A stretch of DNA of 64,000 nt from Naematelia aurantialba (GCA_021527695.1 JAKFAO010000001.1:1736001-1800000), one strand, 5' to 3'; counted from the first letter of the stretch, positions 36,634 through 48,462 are shown. Made by a program: numbers and translations. The notes: generated from the letters alone by a model not told the origin.

Positions 36634-37609
36634 ATGTCTCGCTATTCCGGCTTTGAGCTGCAGATACATCTTTGGTATATGATTTTGCTGTCCCGGGTAT
36701 CGAGGATCCTCCATTCTACGCTAGCGAGGATGGAGTCTATGGGCCTTCCTACGAATTTCGGTAAAACAGCAGCATCCGCGACGGCATCGGCATCGTCATC
36801 GACGTCAGCTCGTCCCAGCTCGCTGCCACACAAACCATCAGCCGAAGCTTCATCATCTAGCGGTCGAGGGGCACGCGGTGTCGTTGGAGGTGGAAAGCGG
36901 AATCGAGGGCGCGGGCATGGCGGTCACAATGGTTCTGAGGCGGCAGGAAATGCAGGCGGGGACGCAGGGTACGAGGGCCTGAATGTGGGTGTCAAGGTCC
37001 GTCCGCCGTTCTTCCCTTGTCCTGGTTTTCTCCTTCCTCCCTGCCTCTCTTCTTTCTTCCTTCCTGCCTTTCTTCTTCCTTCCTTCGTGCATCCCTTCTT
37101 CCTTCCTTCGTGCTTCCCTTCTTCCTTCATGCCTTTCTTCTTCCTTTCTGCTGTCCTTCCAACCGTCGGTCTCTCTAGTGCATCGTAGTAGCAGCATCTG
37201 AGCAACTGCGTAGCGCCCCCATCCGTCTTCTGCCCAAAATATGCAACAACCCTACCATCAACCGCAGCAATCACAGAAATCACAGTACCAACAACAGCAA
37301 CTACAATCTTCCGTCCCATCCAGGGGCGCGCCAAGAGGCCGCTTCAATGGCCAACGTGGAGGAGGTCACGGGAGAGGTAGAGGAGGAGGTGGAGGTGGTG
37401 GTTATGGCAGAGGCTCGGGAGGTGGCGGCGGCGGCAGAGGCGGACCAGCGGGGAGAGGAGGAGGTGGCGGCGGCGGGGGCGGGAGTGAAGGGAGAGCAGG
37501 AGCGGCAGGGGCGACGGCGTCGCAGGAACGAGGCTACTTCCATCCTCGGTTCTGCGAGGATCCATGGGCAGAGTTGGTTGCCGCCCGGCGGAAACGTGCA
37601 ACTGCATGA
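36634..37609 (+). CDS. RGG/Gly-rich nuclear RNA-binding-like protein
   Basis: Exons 36634-36996 and 37214-37609 join in phase (GTC AAG / CGC CCC) to 252 residues. A conserved-looking MESMGLPTNFGK motif lies near residue 33, followed by an Ala/Ser-rich stretch, an R/G block (GGGKRNRGRGHGG), a Gln-rich segment (HQPQQSQKSQYQQQQLQ), a long RGG/poly-Gly tract and an acidic-aromatic tail (GYFHPRFCEDPWAEL). RGG tracts bind RNA and are arginine-methylation targets. I cannot name the family. Possible starts are ATG 36595, 36634 or 36730; the last begins at the conserved motif. The 217-nt intron is long and pyrimidine-rich. Confidence 0.65.
37011..37180 (+). repeat. imperfect TTCC-rich minisatellite in the RGG-gene intron
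   Basis: Repeated CTTCCTTCCTTCGTG-like units on the sense strand cover most of the intron 36997-37213. Confidence 0.8.
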
Positions 37610-38047
37610 ATGGGGAATTTTGACAAGCTCCAGCTGGTCGGTATACACAGCAGTGCACGACATCGGGCGGCGCCGCACGACGCTACATGGCACAGTGATG
37701 TCGCCTGATACACAGGCTCCGACCCGCGGTTCACCGCTGTGTGTGTATTGTTCATGAGGAGGTGAGAGCTGACATGAGAAGATGTACAAGCATGTCAAAA
37801 TTACAAACATATCCAAACGTACACAGAAAAAGTAGAGAAACGTACACATGACGGTGCCGAAGTCGCCCACCCATCACCATCACCATCACCATCACCACCA
37901 GCTTTGCCTCTCGTTTCCCCCATACGTGCTTTCCGTCCCGTTTCCCTCGGCGCGACTCTGCCCTTGACTAGGCGGAGGATCAAGAAGCAAACTGTCTCTC
38001 TCTACGCACGCCGTTGATCAGCTTGTGTCGCGAGCAATCGGGCGAGC
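37610..38047. other. convergent intergenic region with a (CACCAT)n run
   Basis: About 440 bp between two stop codons. A short CACCAT hexamer repeat lies at 37872-37898. No gene is seen. Confidence 0.6.
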
Positions 38048-41000
38048 TCAAAGGGCCATACCAAGTGGAGGGAACGGGAACCATCCCTCGCCTACTGCGC
38101 CACCAAAGTTATCAGACAGAGTCAAGCCAGCCTCTTGGCTCTCGCCTGGCACCCCGGTGAACAACTGACATGTCAGTTTTTTTGCTTTCTTTGTTTTCCT
38201 TTTTTCTGTGTGCGGCAGGATGGATGTAAGGTGGACGCACGAATGACCCCGCGAGTCCTGGGGCTGAATCGCCCGACTGGCCAAACAGAGCCTCGGCATA
38301 CCCAAAGTCGAAGCCTTGACCGGCGTCCATAGACCCCGTGCTGCCATTGCCGCCATTGAAGCCAAAGTCCAGCATGCCACTGGCAGAACCATTCGAGTGC
38401 GTCGAATACGGGCTCGCAAATTGTGGCGGGGGGGCACTGGTACTCGTACTTGCGGCCGTCATGGTCAAGGACGGGAGTGCCGGGTTTTGGTGGGTCGGCG
38501 ACGGCGGCTTTGAGGCTGGAGGGAGGATATTGTGCCGACGCGCTTTCTGAATGACGTCTCGCAAGTGTGTGGCGAATTGGAAACCGGGTACTTGGGAGAG
38601 TATCGCCGCTAGTTTCTCAACGTCTCGTCCGATCTGTCTCGTATTGACAGCTTCAGGCATCAAGCTCGTCGCTCGGATCAGGAACCGCGCCGCGAATGCA
38701 ATATTGACGTGTGTGTACAGGTTAGCTACACATGTCAGCTTGCAAACCGAGTGCTACAAGCCCAAGAGATTCACCATATCGGAACTGCTTGGTGTACTAG
38801 ACGATGGGATCTCAGCTGAAATCCCGTCCCGTCTTGGAAACGGCTACTCACCTGTTGACCACGCAAGCACATTGCGACAAGCGTTTCCGCCGCTTTCATA
38901 GCGTTGAGCAATCTTTTCTTTCTTTCTTCCGAAAGCTGCGCAACGTCGTGCTTGCTGCGAATCCCATGCAAAACGCGCGAGTTGCAATACAGGCTGCACC
39001 CATCAGTATGTTTGAGCCAACCTCCCAAATCCGTGCTGCTTACTCGACTGCCGAGCCGCCAGTGATCACTGCACATTTCATCAGCTGCTTGTTGTCTCAG
39101 TAAACGCAACCACGTACAGGCTTCTCGCAAGAAATTACCCTTCGAGATCCCTTTGCTTTCGTAGTGTTTGTCCCAGTACTCGAACCACCGCTTACAGGCT
39201 TCCTCGGTGTGTTTGAGTCGCACGTCGAGATCCGCCAAAGCTGTCGCAGACGGGATAAGCGCGAACGGTTGATGTAGCGGTACTGGACCCAGTTAGCTCG
39301 AAGAGCACTGAGCGTGCCAGGGTAACGGGTGCTTACAACGCGCCGTCAGGAGCTCGCAAGTGGCTACCAGACGACTGTCGGTCTCGATGGACAGCGGATG
39401 GGTGAGAAAATCCCGGGCGTGCTGGATGGTTTCTTCCGCCGAAAACAGTGCCGGCCGGCCTAGATTGAAGGCCATCTCAAACTCCATCTTGTACAGCTAT
39501 TGCACTCAGTATATGCGGGAGCAGACCACCGATGGTCAAGAGACACAACTCACCGTCAGCCACACTCGTGCCCCAACGACCAAGGCGTATTCCTCTTTGA
39601 GCTCTGCAACGGTCTTGCCGCGGCCCATACCGCCAGACGCCAAGATAGGCAAGCACCGATACAGCCCCATATCCATGGCGATACGAATCGCGTGGCCACC
39701 GGGACGCCAGCTCGTGTCGCCCCACGAGCTCATGACGATAAATGCCTGCACGACCTCCATTCGCGAAACGGGAGTAAACAACGTTGATTGGCCGATTTTC
39801 TCGGCCTGCTCGCGACATCGAATCTGCAGTGACGAAGGGGCCGAACCAGCGTCTAGGCACTTGGACGACGTGAACAGGATGGCGGTAGTGCTAAACGGCG
39901 ACCGTTTGCGCATCCTATTGAGGTGAGCTTGTGCGGACAGGAACGCGCCAGCGTGGACGAACGATTCAAAGGTGTCCACTTCAGGGTCGAAGCAGGGCAT
40001 GTAGACCTGGCAGTGCTCCATAAAACTGGAGAGTCAGCTACTGGTCACACCGAGTAGAGAGATGGATTTTACATGTCAAACAGCTGCTTGCCCTTTTCAA
40101 ACGAGCAATAGCCGAGATCCACGGGATCCTGGAAGGCATGGACGTGGTTCCCCCTCTCCAGCGGTAAAGTTCGTTTCAGCTCTGCAAGCTCCTCTTCCAT
40201 CGTGCCCACGGACCCTTCGGTCCTCCTTCGCTTCTTTCCGGGACGCGGACTATCGCCTGTCGTGAAATCGAATGGGTGGTTATTTCCCCCTGCGCTCGCT
40301 CCCTGACGTCGTCTCTCGCCTTTGACGAGCGCGGGATTCTGTCCGTCCTGGCTTAGTCGAGCTGCCTCGGCCAGAGAGAACATGTTGTCCCACGGCCCAA
40401 TGGAGCTTGACTGTAGCGGCTCGCCGTCGTCCTCGTCGTCTGTGACGTGAGCGGAAGAGTTAGTCGTGCGGAGTTGCGGCGAGACGGGGGGTTTGAGAGC
40501 CGACGTCGGAGTTGGCATGGCAGCAGGGGTAGATCGGATGGTCTCGGCTGGCGTCGACGAGTTACCAGGGCGGAGAGGCGGGGTGCCCCATATCGGGGCA
40601 GCTGCAGGGGTAGATGCAGGAGCTGGTCGGCCAGAGACGGGATGGGCAGCGGGCGCTGGTTGTGCAAAGAGCAGATCGTTGGATACCGAGCGTCCCGCGC
40701 CTTGCAGCGTAGCTTGCGGGGGTCTCTGGGGGAACCGATGCGGGCTTGGGGCCGATCCGGCATCGAATATAGGATCAATGGCGTTGACAGCCTGATTGGC
40801 ATATGTGTCCGTCGCAGAACTGGGGTAAGGCGAGGGCAAGTGCCCTGCGTGAAGACCCTCAGCACAGACCTCGCCGGCAACCTTGTCTCGCTGGGACGTC
40901 GCTGACTCACCGTCGATGCTGTACCCCTGTTGAGGCGCCCCACTGAGCCCCGGCATTGCCTGGGCCCGCTGAAGGTGGAGCAATTCATGGATGGCCGACT

Positions 41001-41457
41001 GCATGTCCCCCATCTGCACCTCGACCAACCGCAGTCGACTACGGGAAACGGGAAAACAACGCATCAGCGCACGACGCGACGTGTCGCCGCGAGGAGGGCT
41101 GGACGTGACTTACTCCTCGACTTTGGACGACTTGGACTTGCGTGGGCCATCAAAGGTGCAGGCGTGTCCAGCAGAGCGGCAGCGATTACATGGTGGCGTC
41201 TCTTTACCGATACATTTCATCTTCATCCGATGGCAGAAATCCTGCGGCACAGACGTCAGTCTGCGGATCCATTTCGCACGCTGGACTAAGGACCTACACA
41301 TGCCCCTGTTCGCCATCAGCAACTCAGCCAGGATGGTACGGAGAGTGGATGGGGCGACGAAGAGATACTCACGATTGGCAAGTTTTCTCTGGCCCAACTC
41401 ATCCTTTTCGTCGGCATCGTCGTCAGGCGAATGCGTCCGCTCACTTTCCGCATCCAT
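38048..41457 (-). CDS. Zn2Cys6 transcription factor with an 8-nt microexon
   Basis: Nuclear regulator. The zinc cluster is assembled from three exons: the end of exon 1 (QRKLAN), a microexon 41298-41305 encoding Arg-Ala-Cys, and the next exon starting DFCHRMKMKC. The result is C-DF-C-HRMKMK-C-IGKETPP-C-NR-C-RSAGHA-C, with standard spacing. A basic stretch and a coiled-coil-like RLRLVEVQMGDMQSAIHELLHLQ follow, then ~200 residues rich in Pro/Ser/Ala, a nuclear-localisation-like PGKKRRRTE, and a fungal-trans middle region with IRIAMDMGLYRCLP. The C terminus is Ser/Gly-rich and, after an intron whose acceptor (TGTCAG) lies near 38165, ends PFPPLGMAL. Start ATG 41457, stop 38048-38050. Confidence 0.85.
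41298..41305 (-). other. 8-nt microexon (codes Arg-Ala-Cys across its junctions)
   Basis: Flanked by ...GAACAG on its 5' side and GTAGGTCC on its 3' side on the minus strand. It takes one base from the preceding exon, so its eight bases complete one Arg codon and add Ala and Cys. Without it the zinc cluster would lack its first cysteine and the frame would not join. Confidence 0.75.
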
Positions 41458-41780
41458 CGTAGCCGTCCCCCCGTGGCACTACAACAAACTTCCGAGCAGC
41501 CCAGGACCGGTCCCGTCGTCCGGAGGAGATAACAGCAAACAGCAAGGCAGGATCGGCGCCGGTATTTAAGGAGAGACAGAGCGCAAGGTGTGGATTCGAT
41601 GTTGTGAACTCAACCAACGAGCAAATGACTCTGTGTAGTAAATCCTCGGCCCCGAAGAGCCCCGCTGCCCTTCCGGCCCGGTGTCTGCCGAAATTGCACC
41701 AAACCTATATATTATCTTGGTGGATGCTTGCAGGCATGCAATAATTCACACTGGCATGCACATGTTCATGTTCATTATAA
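41458..41780. promoter_or_regulatory. intergenic region upstream of the Zn2Cys6 factor
   Basis: About 320 bp between the factor's start codon and the stop of the carrier-like gene, both minus strand. A CATGCAATAA/TGGCATGCACATG region near 41733-41762 is a partial inverted pattern of unknown meaning. No gene seen. Confidence 0.35.
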
Positions 41781-43108
41781 TTACGCAAAGACTGCAAAGG
41801 TGTTGCTCCCCATCGTCCACCACCATCCTCTGTACAGACTCTGCCAGCCTTCCTCGTCCACGACCTTTCTCGCGCAATCTAGCATACCTTCGTATGGCTC
41901 CGTCGTCGGCCGAAGCCCAATCACGTCCTCGTCTGTGCCTGCATACTCGACTCCTTCTGGCAGGCCCTCCTCTTCGCTGGGTATAGGCTGGGCGCCGCCT
42001 GTATTTGGCTGCACACTGAGCCGCGTCGCGATGATCTCGAGCGGGGTGAGCCAGATTAGTCGCCGTCGCTTGGAAGATGAGGAAAATCACCCATCGCCAC
42101 ACAGCGATACTTGCCTCGGCTTCAGACGGATCTGACACGCCGAGGAGGCCGACGCGCATCGTCCGCGCGACAAAGGTCACGCAGATAGAATGGGTGACGG
42201 TTGTGGCCAGCAAGCCGGGGGTGAGGTATAGCCTCCAAGGCGCGGACAGCTCAAGGGGAGTGAGGAGGATGGAAAGTGACGTGCGAGGATTCATTGGCAG
42301 GCGATATGGCGTGATGATAGCACTGGTGAGGGTCAGCCCAAGGCAGCCTGACGCTTGGTACGCTAGCCAAGAGACGAGGGCACACAACGCACCGGTTGAT
42401 CAAGATCGTCATGGGGAGAGAGATGAGGGTGAGGATGATGGTGAAGATGCCCATGCGTATGCCGCCAGCCGGAGGGGTGCTGTAAGTACCTTTGGGCCCT
42501 CTGGTCGAAGATCCGCCAACAAAGATGACCGAAGCAACGGACACGAGCGTGACAAAGATGAGCATGGGGTATGAGCCTATCGCCTGTCAGCGCTGTGGTA
42601 CCTAGCTGCCGCCTGTCTCGCATCACGCACCCTTGTACAGACCATACCATCCTTCCAGCCGCTTTGTCCGCCTGAGCGTCTGAACAAGCGTAGTCAACGT
42701 TGGTCCAACCCTGAGTTGTTCTATCAGCTCCGTACCCCGGAAAGAAGGGACGAGCTCACCGATTCTCAGTTCCCTCGAGCCCCACAGCCCGGGGGTTGTA
42801 GTTGGCTCTCAGCCGGACGAGGGCACCGTGGAATGGCATGGTGAGCCCCACCCCGACCGCCATGAGACCGATCATGAGCAACGTGGCGAGGACGAGGGCG
42901 ACGAGGAATTCGAACATGGTGATCTTTGCGTTGAACCAGCGAGGTTGCGTAGATAGCCAGATCCTCCACTGTCTGAACACGCTCGCACACCGACCTTGCC
43001 CGAGCTGGTGTGCAGCAGATGAGAGGTGTTACGAGGATCGAGGTCAAAGCGTTCCAGCAAGGCGCTTGCGGCAGCAAAAACACGCCGCCACTGCGCCCGC
43101 AGCGGCAA
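41781..43108 (-). CDS. divergent mitochondrial-carrier-like membrane protein (5' end unresolved)
   Basis: Exons rebuild three weak SLC25-like repeats: MPFHGALVRLRANYNPRAVG followed by LEGWYGLYKGSYPML; LPMTILINRAIITPYRLPMN followed by LTPGLLATT; and TPLEIIATRLSVQ followed by YEGMLDCARKVVDEEGWQSLYRGWWW. The canonical PxDxxKxR and PxExxKxR signatures are only partly kept, as in outer-membrane or structural carrier relatives such as Ugo1. Long hydrophobic runs (FLVALVLATLLMIGLMAVGVGL, MLIFVTLVSVASVIFVGG) are clear. A phase-0 intron joins LLHTSSGK to ITMFEF, but no ATG precedes that exon in frame, so the first exon is missing from my model. The alternative is a start at ATG 42917. Confidence 0.65.
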
Positions 43109-43246
43109 ATGACACGGAACTTTTCATATCACAGCAACACGTCATGTCGGTACCTTTCCGGGCCGGCCGGAGTGTCTAGACATCTCTACGAGAGTATCTC
43201 TTGCAGACGTGTGTGGTATAGCTGTGGATGAACCGCGCTGACGAGA

Positions 43247-45149
43247 ATGCCCAAGATCCTCATGTATGTCGTCGTTCTTGTTGCAATGTTATTGTCATGA
43301 CGAGTTGACGCTAGAGGACAGAACTCGTCATGTGGGCGACCACGCCATGTCGATCCTGTCTTCGTCGGGGTTTGATCTCGTGGTCAACCCGGAAGATGCG
43401 GCACCTTCGCGGGAGTGGGTGTTGAAGCACCTCGCCGACCCCGACATGGCAGCCATGTGCCTCATGCACGGCCAGGCATCAGACATAGTCGACGAGGAAC
43501 TGCTCAACGCCTGTGGACCGAATGTAAAGTGTCTCTCGACGTTCTCCGTTGGATTCGGTGAGTCTACCGTTGAGTCCTACGTAGCCCCTCTGTGCTGTCA
43601 TATACGAGAAGCCTTTATTTCAGAAAGAATTTTTCCTGGCTAACACGGCTGTTCGTGCAGATCATATTAATGTGAAAGCCGCCAATGACAGGGGCATCAA
43701 GATCGGCCATACTCCCGGCGTCCTCGACGATGCTGTGGCGGATGTGACGGTCATGCTGGTCCTGATGACGATGCGACGGGTCGAGAACGGTATCGCGCTG
43801 GTGAAAGCGGGCGAGGTGCGTCAACCGCTTGCTGATGCCCCTGCCCCGACTCTCTCCGTCCCATCGTCTTGCGTACCACACCACGTCACGCTCTTTCCAC
43901 GCCACAGTATCGTCTACTCTGCATTCTACATTCGTCGTTCACAGGCCACGTATCCTTCAATCGAGGTGCTCTCTACCGAATGCTGATACTGACAGTGGCC
44001 CCAAATACCCTGGGCACCATTCGTGAATTGCGGCCCCTCCATCTCCCACCCGTCACTGACCATCTCCTTTATCGGCTTCGGCCGCATCTCCCAAGCGACC
44101 CTCAAGCGTTTATTGGTATTCACGTCGGCGGCCCATCCCCCTCGAATCCTGTACACCTCGTCCCGCGCGCGGCCAGACCAGGCTGCCATTGACGACGGGC
44201 TGTCCAAGACGTTTGGGGTCGCGATTAAGCGCGTCGAGAGGGACCAAGTGGCCAAGGAGGGGGATATAGTCATTGTTCTGGCGAGCCAGAATCCCCAAAC
44301 GGTGGATTTCGTCAACAAGGAGTTTTTGACGTGGATGAAACCCTCGGCGGTGCTTGTCAACTGCGCAAGAGTGGGTGTTTGTCTCGGACGTTGTTGCCTC
44401 TCCCTCCGACGTATTTCCCTCCGACGTATTTCCCTTCGACGTCTTTCCCTTCGACGTCTTTGATTCCAAATTTCCCTTCCAACGTCGTTTCCTCCAATGT
44501 CTTTCCTTCCAGCGAAACGGGACATCGTCTGCGCAGTGACACGCGCCCTGCAGCAGCTGAGAAGCGTAGGGCCCACTAGTCAATTCGGAAGACCTCGCCT
44601 GGGCACTGGAGAACGACGAGATCTACGGAGCCGGTCTGGACGTGGTCACTGGAGAACCAAATGTCACGGCGGACCATCCGTTGGTCCAAAGCCGGAAATG
44701 TGAGCTTGATCCTTATACCCGTCCCCTTCCCCTCCCATTTTTGTCTGCCCTCTTGCCTTGCCCCTCGCCGTTCACTCTTACCCTCGCCGTTCACTCTCAA
44801 CATTGCCTTCACTCTTACCCTCGCCGTTCTCTCTTACCCTGGCCCTTCCTGTGACCCCCCACTTCTCTTGGATGTACCACCTACTGCGCGGTTTTTTGCG
44901 CAACATGCTTCCATCTGCATCCAAGTCTTGATGCACAAGGGGCACCTCAACGTCCTTTGCGCTGATCTCGCCCGCTCGCCCTCCCTTCGCTTAGCGTAGA
45001 GAAGACAGCTGACGCACACCCCAGGCGTCGTCTTGCCGCATATCGGCTCAGGCGACTTTGACACGCGTAACAAGATGGCCGAGCTGTGCGTGCGCAACGC
45101 CATCAACGGGGCCAACGGGGAGCCGCTGTTGGCCGAGGTCAAGGTCTGA
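43247..45149 (+). CDS. D-2-hydroxyacid dehydrogenase (glyoxylate/hydroxypyruvate reductase type)
   Basis: Reduces 2-oxoacids such as glyoxylate or hydroxypyruvate with NAD(P)H. Exon 1 (MPKIL) joins over an intron ending GGACAG to ITRHVGDHAMSILSSSGFDLVV. The substrate domain follows with FSVGFDHINVKAANDRGI and TPGVLDDAVADVTVMLVL, then the Rossmann motif ISFIGFGRISQATLKRL (G-x-G-x-x-G region), NCARGPLVNSEDLAWAL joined in phase across a repeat-bearing intron, GAGLDVVTGEP with the catalytic-site glutamate region, and VVLPHIGSGDFDTRNKMAEL containing the catalytic His. Stop TGA 45147-45149. Two introns hold minisatellites. Substrate preference is not readable. Confidence 0.88.
44402..44461 (+). repeat. 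15-bp minisatellite in a dehydrogenase intron
   Basis: Four tandem units of CCCTYCGACGTMTTT. Because the unit is 15 bp, every frame reads a five-residue repeat, which mimics a coding repeat. The segment lies between the exons encoding VNCAR and GPLVNSED, so it is intronic. Confidence 0.85.
44761..44840 (+). repeat. 19-bp minisatellite in the next dehydrogenase intron
   Basis: About four imperfect units of CCCTCGCCGTTCACTCTTA, in the intron after the DHPLVQSRK exon. Confidence 0.8.
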
Positions 45150-45487
45150 TCAGCTCACTTTACTTGTCACGCGGTTCACTCGGTTCCCTCGAACCACTCT
45201 GATTAGATTTACGAGATTGATCAGAATTATCATATCTATCATATTATCAGTCGGGTTTGATGCTTGGGTATCGAGGGCGACGCGCTAGCTCAGTCAATTG
45301 TGTATCTCCTCGACCACAAGGGCACTAGACCAAGCAAATGCAAAATACAATTCTACACTACTACAAGACCAGTGGGCAGGGACAAGCCCCGAGCTGTCGC
45401 TCTACGGCCATGCCATAATCTATCCAGATCGGTGCAATGCCCCCACGTAGTAGCCTACTCCAGTAGAAATGTCCGGCGGCGTGCCTC
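45150..45487. other. convergent intergenic region, no gene seen
   Basis: About 340 bp between the stop codons of the dehydrogenase and POL12. It includes an AT-richer stretch near 45200-45250 that may hold 3'-end signals. No gene seen. Confidence 0.5.
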
Positions 45488-48094
45488 TCAAATCCTCCAT
45501 ATCTCCGACCGGGCTCTGTCGTAGATCCGATGTTCCCTCATATCCCCGCCATCGACGTCCATGTCCCCGTTGTCCAGCTCTTCCCGCTTCATCGGATGAA
45601 TCCGTATCTTTGCAAACGTGCCCGCCGCATGGGCTCGCGAGAGATGCGCCGGATTGACCACCAACGTCGAATCGACAATCTACCATTCCACCCCCGTCAG
45701 CTCAAGAGTCCGAGCACTGCATATGTAGAAGGAGGTAGAGTGATGTAGAGAGATGTAGAGATGTAGAAGGATGTGAAGGATGCAAGGATGCAAAGAGAGA
45801 GCGTACCTTGGAAAAATGTTTAAGCTTGCTTGGCAAGACCAGAATGTCAGGCGCACAACCCTCCATCTTCAGTAAGCCGTAATGCGTCACATCGAGGTTA
45901 ACTTCTCCGGCATGCGCTTCAGGAGGAGGAAAGATGGGGTAGAAGCTCCGTTGACCTAGCAGGTGTCGCACCAAGCCTGCCATGGCGTCCTTGGTCTCGC
46001 CCTTCGCGTCGGCATCGGGTTCCGCTTCTTCCGCACGTTGCAGGACTTCTTCCCGGCGGAGGTGGAAGAGCGTGTCGGTCGATGTGATGGATACGACAGT
46101 CTCGTTGATTGAGAACGTGCATGGATTTGGCAGGGACTTGACTTTCTGCAAAGGAAACACGTCAGTCTCGGCTAGTCGGCGTTGATGAGAGATAAAAGGG
46201 TAGCCCACCTTGGGAATGCCCAGGACATCCTTGTCGAGCATGGCCTGGGGGTACGCAACGTGCTGGCTAACGATATCTCGCACACTGGGAGAAATGATGA
46301 CGTTTGTCCCTGGAGAGGCATCGAGGATCTGTTGCAGTCGTGCTGAGACTTGGTCACGAAAGATGTCGGCAGGAAGCTGGGTCACGTTCCCGGTCTGGAT
46401 CAGAGGATGTTGAGAGTCGACAAAAGGACCAAGCTGGAGGGGAGGCTCGTTCAGCTGGCTCACGTTGGTCGACGCCATCGGGTCACTCACCAGAATCAAA
46501 ACGTCTGGTCGCTCCGCTATCACGACATCGACCAGAGCAGCCAGAGGGCCGTAGGAGAAGTCGTCCTCCAGCGTGAACGGCCCCGAGGCAATCATCATTG
46601 ACACGGGCTCTCCTAGTAACCGATCGCCATACTGCAAATCCAGCAGCTCGTCTGTCGCAGTCTGAGCGAGTTCACTCGGTGGAGGCTGATAACGTCAGAC
46701 GTTGTACACCCAGCCCGCGCACACTCACGAGAAGAACTTCATCCACAACGAACGTTCCCCCGCCCCCGTTGCGTCCCTTGACACAGACCATACAGCCTGG
46801 AAAGACACCAAAACATTTTACGCCCGGCGCTCCTCCTCTGACCTTCAATCCACTCGTGGCCCATCTCAGTCCGACTCGTTTACCGCCACCGAGCAGCCGC
46901 GATGACTCGAGCACCAAGTTTCCCGCAGACACCTTACCGGCATCCGTTGGAGGCGATAGGATCCTCCCCACAGCATATATCGCTTCTTCCGACACGAAGT
47001 TTGGGTCGCCCAGCTCGGTGATCCCATAGGCTTCTTTGATGATTTGAGCAAACTCGTCTATCAAATCGTCGAGGGCTTCAGAACGCTGAGAGATCTTCTC
47101 AAACATGTATCGATAGCCCCAGGCTTTCGGGTCAGACGTGGATGACAGGGATATGCGAGACTTGGAACCCTGAGGGACACCCGCGGAACTCGATGGCAAT
47201 CCGGCATTAAGGGTTTCCACGAGTGAATGCGGTTGCGGTCGAAGGTGGAAGGGCTGAGTAGGCTGAGGAATCAGACTGTCCGGGTCAGATAAGGCTGCCA
47301 GGGAGCTTGGGAATGACTAACTTTCCGGGGGATTCCGCACCACTGACAGGGCTGGACGGAGCCGAGTGATCAGCACCCTGGCCGAGAGGAGTGGCCAGAT
47401 GGCGCTCGGTGGACGGAGGAGCCAATTTGGACGACGTGGGCCGGTAGCTGCTTGACGAAGCACCAACTGGTGAGGCTCTTGACGGGGTAGCGAATGACGT
47501 ATGTGAGGGATTGAATGATGAAGTCGCCGGAGACGAAGGGACATTCGCGTTGTTCGACGTGTTGGATAAGCGAGCAGGGATCGTGCCGGGAACCCTAGGC
47601 TTGGAAGGTCGCGAAGGTGTACTCAACCCATCGAGGCTAATCGGTCAGCTCTCACGGTCACGAGCATGATGCTTCACACTGACAATCCTCCAAGGTCGTT
47701 CATCCCCACCTTGCCTTTCCTCATCCCCGCATTCGCCTTTGGTGTGTGTTCCGTGGTGGCACTGGCAGCCGACGCCAATGCCTTTGCCTGCTGTTCCCTC
47801 TGTATCTCCTTCCGCAGCTCACGTGCAGTGTCGAGCGTCAGGACCGACAACTTGGCACGGAGACCAGATGGTCGGGACAGCAGAAACGCCTCGTACTTGA
47901 AGTACAGGTCGGACGGCGCCATATTGTAGGACCGAAGGATGGACAGACCTAAGCGGAATCTAGAGTTAGCATTCTACACCACGAAGACGGATACAGGTAG
48001 ACGTACATTCGCTCATGACCTCGGGATGGCTGTCTACAGCATCGTGGAAGTGATAAGACAGCTCTTTGCAAGCTGCCTCTTCTTGAATCGCCAT
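45488..48094 (-). CDS. POL12: DNA polymerase alpha, B (regulatory) subunit
   Basis: Tethers primase-polymerase alpha and acts in replication initiation and telomere capping. Exon 1 starts MAIQEEAACKEL, and a join restores SECLSILRSYNMAPSDLYFKYEAFLL, matching the N-terminal helical domain. A Ser/Pro-rich linker (MSTPSRPSKPR... region) follows, then the OB-fold part and the inactive calcineurin-like phosphoesterase domain with MMIASGPFTLEDDFSYGPL, LILVSDPMASTNVSQ, LGPFVDSQHPLI and NVIISPSVRDI. The C terminus has RSFYPIFPP and, after an intron (45680-45806), IVDSTLVVNPAHLSRAHAAG and IHPMK. Stop TGA 45488-45490. The last intron is rich in CTACATCTCT-like sense-strand units. Divergent from the next Zn2Cys6 gene. 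Confidence 0.93.
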
Positions 48095-48462
48095 GGATGC
48101 CTTACTCGCTCGAGTAAGATGAGCAAAAAGAAGTGAGGACAGTCGCGTCTCGGGCAAGGCGCGTCACAAAGGGGGTGGTTAATTAAAGTATGGATCCACG
48201 TGGCCCGGTTGATTGCGACCCGAGCGGGAGGAACTGTCCGTTTGTGCTTGTTCAGAGACGCAACATCCCCTCTTTACTCTCGACTCTTAACTCTACAACC
48301 AGCGTCGATGCCGTCTCATTGGTCGCAGTTCAAAATCAGGTGATCCTCACCACCGAAACTCTCCATACACTCAACAGCCAAGCGCCAACTGAAAATCATA
48401 AGCCAGCAGTCTCTCCGCCGCATCTACTCCACTATTCCGCCGCTTTATCAACAAATCTCACC

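Noticed and set aside
36690..36760. alternative frame reading an acidic GVYGPSYE-type peptide in the RGG gene
   Set aside because: It stops at once after the overlap, while the other frame continues in phase across the 217-nt intron into the RGG exon.
37869..37900. CACCAT run as a His-tag-like or CRISPR repeat
   Set aside because: It is a simple hexamer repeat in a convergent intergenic gap, with no spacers and no coding support.
44331..44583. apparent proteins with pentapeptide repeats on both strands
   Set aside because: They arise from a 15-bp intronic minisatellite that keeps frames open; the flanking exons of the dehydrogenase join in phase across it.
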